The notes under the pieces are model-generated. The model saw nothing but the letters and a program-made list of their open reading frames with translations, ran no database searches and had not been told where the DNA came from. From Plectrocnemia conspersa (taxonomy: Eukaryota; Arthropoda; Insecta; Trichoptera; Polycentropodidae), in the NCBI GenBank assembly GCA_009617715.1, contig VTFK01000092.1, forward strand, positions 1,178,001 to 1,242,000: 64,000 nt of DNA. Direction: 5' to 3'. Within the stretch, counting starts at the first letter, position 1; each line of letters opens with the position of its first letter. Of this stretch, positions 60,070 through 64,000 are shown piece by piece. Position numbers and translations under genes: made by a program.

Positions 60070-60235
60070 ACATTTAATGGTGAAGTGGGGAGGGGGCAAA
60101 ATTTGACCAGTCACTGATCGTTTCTTTAATATTTATATTTCAGAAGATTCATATTATTTTATTATATGACTGATCAAATTCAAGTAGGGGCAAATGTCCT
60201 CCCATCCGTCCCCCAAAATGACGTTCCTAACGTCA
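60070..60235 (+). repeat. Dispersed repeat with GACGT ends, copy 3
   Basis: GGGGAGGGGGCAAAATTTGA, CCAGTCACTGATCGTTTCTT, TAATATTTATATTTCAGAAG, CAAATTCAAGTAGGGGCAAA and, at the far end, CCCCAAAATGACGTTCCTAA. The inverted GACGT ends suggest a non-autonomous DNA element. Confidence 0.65.
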
Positions 60236-60299
60236 ACTGACGTAGTTTGAATCATATTGACAGGAAACTTGTTCCAAAAATAGACATTGTAAGTGTCTC

Positions 60300-60370
60300 G
60301 GATAACTTGACCATTTTGAACCTGTTTCAAAATGGCGGCTATTAACATATTTAAAAAGTCGTATCTTTAT
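60300..60370. repeat. Dispersed copy of the ATGGCGG repeat upstream of the GPCR
   Basis: ACCATTTTGAACCTGTTTCA AAATGGCGGCTATTAACATA, then AAAAAGTCGTATCTTTAT. Both inverted cores are visible, although the left one is shortened. About 500 bp upstream of the GPCR start. Confidence 0.6.
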
Positions 60371-60824
60371 AAAAAAAAACTATATAAAAAATTGAAATGG
60401 TTCATAATTTTAAGTTTATTGTATTTAAATTACTAAAAATTTCCGAACTAAGTTTATAAAAATCCTAGATATTAAAACGAAATATTTATTAAAATTTACG
60501 TACATTTTAATAAACAAATCTACTACGGAGTTTTTGATAATTACGTGGGATATAACTTTTTTCAGACGTAAATATAAGTTTCTAAATTATGAAAATAATA
60601 ATATAAATGTAATACTATATTTTGATCGTTCTTGATTTTACTCGTATGTTTATTTACTGAATGCCATACGCATAACACAACTCGACGACATTGTACTTGT
60701 GAAACCCGATCAGCAAATGTATCGAGGTTGAAAAGGAGTAACGATACCCAGAGTTGTCGAATACTTTCGGTGAACGTCTGAGAAGCGGGAGAGGGAGGAC
60801 TCCTTGAGTCACAACAACCATTCT

Positions 60825-60830
60825 TCAGTC
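60825..60830 (+). promoter_or_regulatory. Candidate initiator for the GPCR
   Basis: TCAGTC fits the arthropod initiator TCAKTY exactly and lies 57 bp upstream of the ATG, in a stretch more GC-rich than its surroundings (60.76-60.88 kb). Six-base matches are common, so support is modest. Confidence 0.35.
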
Positions 60831-60886
60831 AAGCTTCTGGCCTTTCGCCGCGATGACGACTCTCTGAGGCGTCTTGGACCGTAAAC

Positions 60887-61130
60887 ATGAGCTCCATTAA
60901 CGTATCCGAAAGAATAACAGACGACGTCTCCTTCAACTTGGGCTTCAACAGAAGCGACTACTATGACCGCAGTGACCTCTTGAAATTGGGCTTGGAGATA
61001 TTTAAAAGGTCTCAGTACCCTCTCACACCAGCATGGTTGTTGTTTATATACCTGGCCCTAGTGAACGGCACAGGTGTGATACTGAACGGATTGATTTGTG
61101 TGTGGTATTACTTCAAGAAGAACAAAAAAG
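60887..61130 (+). CDS. GPCR exon 1
   Basis: Encodes the N-terminal tail, TM1 (PAWLLFIYLALVNGTGVI) and the first intracellular loop to NKK, ending at donor GTGAGT in phase 1. ATG at 60887 is the first in frame with the helix; its context is AACATGA. Confidence 0.88.
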
Positions 61131-62161
61131 GTGAGTTATGGGTTGTTTAGATTTTACGATAAATATATGTATTGTCCTAACACTAACAACACAAAAAACC
61201 GAGAGGTATCAACGATAATTTTTTTTATATTTCAGGTATATACACATTGATTCTTCAAATAGCTCTCTCGGACCTTTTACTACTGACGATCGTATCAGTT
61301 CCGGAGCTATGGAGCCACCAAAGCGGAAATTGGACTTTCGGATTAGCCATTTGTAGACTCTATTTAATCTTCGAAGTATTCGCTGCTACTTCAAACATAT
61401 ATTTTATGACAGCGATGAATCTCCATTCTCTCGCGTATGCGAATCAAAAAAGAAGAACTATCAGCAAAGATTCTGAAGAGCTTCTAGAAGACGCGACGGA
61501 AGTGAGGTCTTCAAGGCGCAGTTTAGTATCTAGAGACGCTACTTTATCTCTCAACAGACAAGCTACTCTCGAAAATAGGACTGGAAGTAAAGTTGGAGTG
61601 CCAGTGTTGTTGCCCTTGGTGTTCGTTTGGGTGCTGTCCGTGTCTCTGAGCGTTCCAGAGTTTCCTTTGTCTACGGTTATAGACTCGAGGTCTGGAACAT
61701 CCATGTGCACGTTCCTCGAGGGATACCACTTAACCAGCATGCAGATATTGCTGTCTGTGTTCCAGCTGTTCGTACCGTTCGTGTTATTGTCGACTACTTC
61801 TGGTATGATTGTTTACAAGTTGTACACGATGCCAAAGAAAAATACAGAAGAGATTCGGCTCGCTATGAAGATATCGCTTTTCCTTTGTGTGGTGTTCCTG
61901 GTGTTCAGTGCTCCTCGATTTATGCTCGCAACTCTGCAAGGACTGTGGATGGCTAATAAAGAAGGAGCTGTGGGATTGGATCGTTTTGTGTTTCCTCCGC
62001 TGAACTATGACGTGCATCCAAATTCCATTCCGTTGATCCTCAGTTTTTTACACTTTCTCACGCCTGTCGTCAAACCTCTTGGTTATATATACTTTTTAAG
62101 AAAGAGCGGAAAGGGATTATGCCGCGGGAGCAAAAATAAAAGTAACGCAGAAACATCTTAG
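60887..62161 (+). CDS. Rhodopsin-like orphan GPCR with non-canonical switch motifs
   Basis: Seven-helix plasma-membrane receptor, join(60887..61130, 61236..62161), 389 residues. The N-terminus has N-glycosylation sequons N5 and N21. Helices are roughly TM1 48-75, TM2 84-106, TM3 119-146, TM4 202-222, TM5 250-277, TM6 290-316 and TM7 345-368. Class A marks are D94 in LSDLLLL (TM2), C121 paired with C239, W213 in TM4, P308 in TM6 and P362 in TM7. The DRY position reads H145-S146-L147, CWxP reads FSAP (305-308), and NPxxY reads KPLGY (361-365). The TM3-TM4 loop is unusually long, about 55 residues and rich in Ser and Arg. A Cys at 377 could be palmitoylated. Ligand and subfamily are not recognisable to me. 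Confidence 0.88.
61236..62161 (+). CDS. GPCR exon 2
   Basis: After acceptor TTTCAG it completes Gly82 and reads IYTLILQIALSDLLLL (TM2) through TM7 to a TAG stop after NAETS. The intron is only 105 bp. No internal stop or frameshift was seen. Confidence 0.9.
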
Positions 62162-62300
62162 AGAAATCGATATATAGTGAAATGAAGCGTGAAAGTAAGT
62201 GTGTTACCGTTTTGCAAGACTGTAAGACAAGTTTCCAAGTGTGGACTATTGAAATTATATTAAGAATTAAATACAAAGACTTAATACTAGTCATTCGAAA

Positions 62301-62306
62301 AATAAA
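62301..62306 (+). terminator. Poly(A) signal for the GPCR
   Basis: AATAAA 139 bp after the stop codon. Another AATAAA follows near 62372. Either could be used. Confidence 0.4.
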
Positions 62307-62744
62307 ATCTTAGGTCTCAATATTATAGTTTAAGTTTTAAATACTGTTTTCTAAATGATATATTACATTAAATAAAATTACTACAATACATCTTAAACAT
62401 CCTCTTTTAATATAATATTTAAGTCACATTCTACCTATAAAATATACATTTTAATTTAGTAACATATATCTACAACAATAATTAAAAAACACGTTTAATT
62501 TATCAACTGGATAATGCATCTAAATTCTAAAGTAAGATATGAATTTTATATTTGATGCTTATATTTATATAATTTAAAGTATTGTTAATATTATTATGGT
62601 TAAAATGTTCTTGCGATTTTTTATTTTACTTTTATATTGATATTGTAAGGATTAATAATATATTCTAAAGAACTTAGGGTTAGCACTAAATTCGTATTTC
62701 TGAGACAACAGATTAATGCCTGTATTTTGTAAATATAGAAAATA

Positions 62745-62956
62745 TAGACGTGTTATAATTTGGTGACTAATAACCGAAAGATCGGGTTCGTATCCCATGT
62801 AGATGCTAGTGTTTTTAAATTTATATAATGTGTGAGAAATCGGAATAAATGATTATTGTATAATTATAATTGCAATCAATCATCACAGATTAGATATTTA
62901 TAAGTTTTCCTAATCTCTCGGATAAATAATTAAAATAAAATTGAGCTAGGTCGTGC
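62745..62956 (+). mobile_element. tRNA-derived SINE, copy B
   Basis: B-box GGTTCGTATCC (62785-62795) preceded by GTGACTAATAACCGAAAGAT, then an AT-rich body, TTTTCCTAATCTCTCGGATA, and AAAATAAAATTGAGCTAGGT. Aligned with copy A over the whole length, with indels in the body. It sits downstream of the GPCR poly(A) signals. Confidence 0.7.
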
Positions 62957-64000
62957 ATACATTATTGACATTTAATATTAGTTCATAATTAATTAAATAG
63001 ATGCCACTGATTTGCAGACTTTCTATCAATTTGCTGTCTCACTAACTACTTAGTAGTTGTAGATTGTGTTGTAACGCATTATGTGTAATGTAATGTAATA
63101 TTAAAACGGAATATTTACAATAAATAAATAATTATATGAATGTTCATTATAAAAATTAAACATAAATTTTTAACGTAAGGCGTTAGCAAATATCTTTATA
63201 TTAAATACGCTTAGATTGTGATAATATGCTAATAATTATATTTTTGGGAAATCACCTTATATAAATAATGAAATAAAAATAACATATTTTTGTTATATTT
63301 TTATTAAATCAAACTTATTATTATTATATTATCTTATATATGTATGTACAAACATATGTAGATGTATCAATATTGACTAGATTATAAATAATATATTGTA
63401 AAAATGCTACGTTTAAAAAATAAAGTATCACATTTAATTAGCATTGTTTTTCATACTGTGACTAGCTTTATATGAATTTCAAATATCGATGGTATTAAGT
63501 ATAAATTCGCTTTACTTTTACACATAAATTACTTAATAATGAAAGTACACAAAATGTATAGAACATGATAGAGTAGATAACAAGATAAATCTAGAGGATC
63601 TTATGAATACCTCAATTTAATGAATTAACTTATTAACTTGTTTGTTGTTGTCCACAATTATTTCAATGAAAAAATATTTATTTGATTGGAAGATTTGTCG
63701 TTGTCATTTATTTGATGACTAGATCGTTTTAAACCTTAGTTTTTTATGTTAAAATTTTATAATTAAGGTCATAGATTTATGTTAAAAATAAAATATATTA
63801 TACATATTTAAAAAAAATATTAACTCATATAGAAAACGGATTTAAAAGAACATTACATCATTTGGCCTATTTAATAAGGATATTTTTTATAAATGTTTAA
63901 TTTTATTATTCATGTATCTAGCTATAAATATATTTTTTTAATTTGCACATATATTAAATAATATATTAAAATTTGTGTGATTTCTCTATTAGCTAATAGC
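62957..64000. other. AT-rich 3' flank
   Basis: Nothing gene-like or repeat-bounded recognised to the end of the window. Confidence 0.55.

Larger units (their letters stand above)
54641..60299. other. AT-rich DNA between ADAMTS and GPCR
   Basis: No gene supported. Contains an ATGGCGG repeat copy (55.2 kb) and the hairpin at 59.6 kb. 57.78-58.15 kb is somewhat richer in GC, with TTTAACACGTTTGAGTGC reminiscent of transposon ends but no partner found. Confidence 0.55.

Noticed and set aside
61444..61956. Several open frames on the other frames of the GPCR
   Set aside because: Shadows of the GPCR coding sequence, which alone shows helices and conserved Cys and Pro.
62761..62830. Possible tRNA gene
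   Set aside because: Only the B-box region fits; arms do not fold into a full cloverleaf and a second related copy with a shared tail shows it is a SINE.

Overview
This window is nuclear DNA from an AT-rich insect genome. The protein genes match insect families and are split by GT-AG introns. Non-coding DNA dominates and is full of decayed transposons (Tc1/mariner, pogo/Tigger, jockey- and RTE-type LINEs, a tRNA-derived SINE), fold-back repeats and old tandem arrays. I cannot fix the insect order from the sequence.

Three protein genes are supported. (1) A cytosolic alpha-carbonic anhydrase of the Drosophila CAH1 type lies on the minus strand in five coding exons from 39965 down to 12564. Its 267-residue product is complete, and its first intron is 23.4 kb. 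(2) A secreted ADAMTS-family metalloprotease lies on the minus strand in eleven recognised exons from 51653 down to 47762: propeptide with furin site, zinc protease, disintegrin-like module, one TSP1 and a Cys-rich region. The exon(s) with start codon and signal peptide were not found. One catalytic-domain exon (50458-50673) carries three one-base indels, all in homopolymer runs. (3) A two-exon rhodopsin-like orphan GPCR lies on the plus strand at 60887-62161. It has 389 residues and lacks the canonical DRY, CWxP and NPxxY residues.

Layout: 1-12560 is repeat-bearing DNA downstream of the carbonic anhydrase; 12564-39965 is that gene and its introns; 40.1-47.7 kb is intergenic, with a deleted pogo/Tigger element and a pair of nearly identical 144-bp repeats; 47.7-51.7 kb is the ADAMTS gene with an RTE relic in one intron; 51.7-60.8 kb is intergenic, with mariner and jockey relics; 60.8-62.3 kb is the GPCR; the rest is AT-rich flank with a SINE.

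The three genes show no common pathway. The items most worth a second look are the homopolymer frameshifts shared by the ADAMTS exon and the neighbouring LINE, the atypical GPCR, the Phe at the proton-shuttle position of the carbonic anhydrase, and a dispersed and tandem repeat built around paired inverted ATGGCGG (YY1/Pho-like) cores. No CRISPR array, rRNA or functional tRNA gene was seen.
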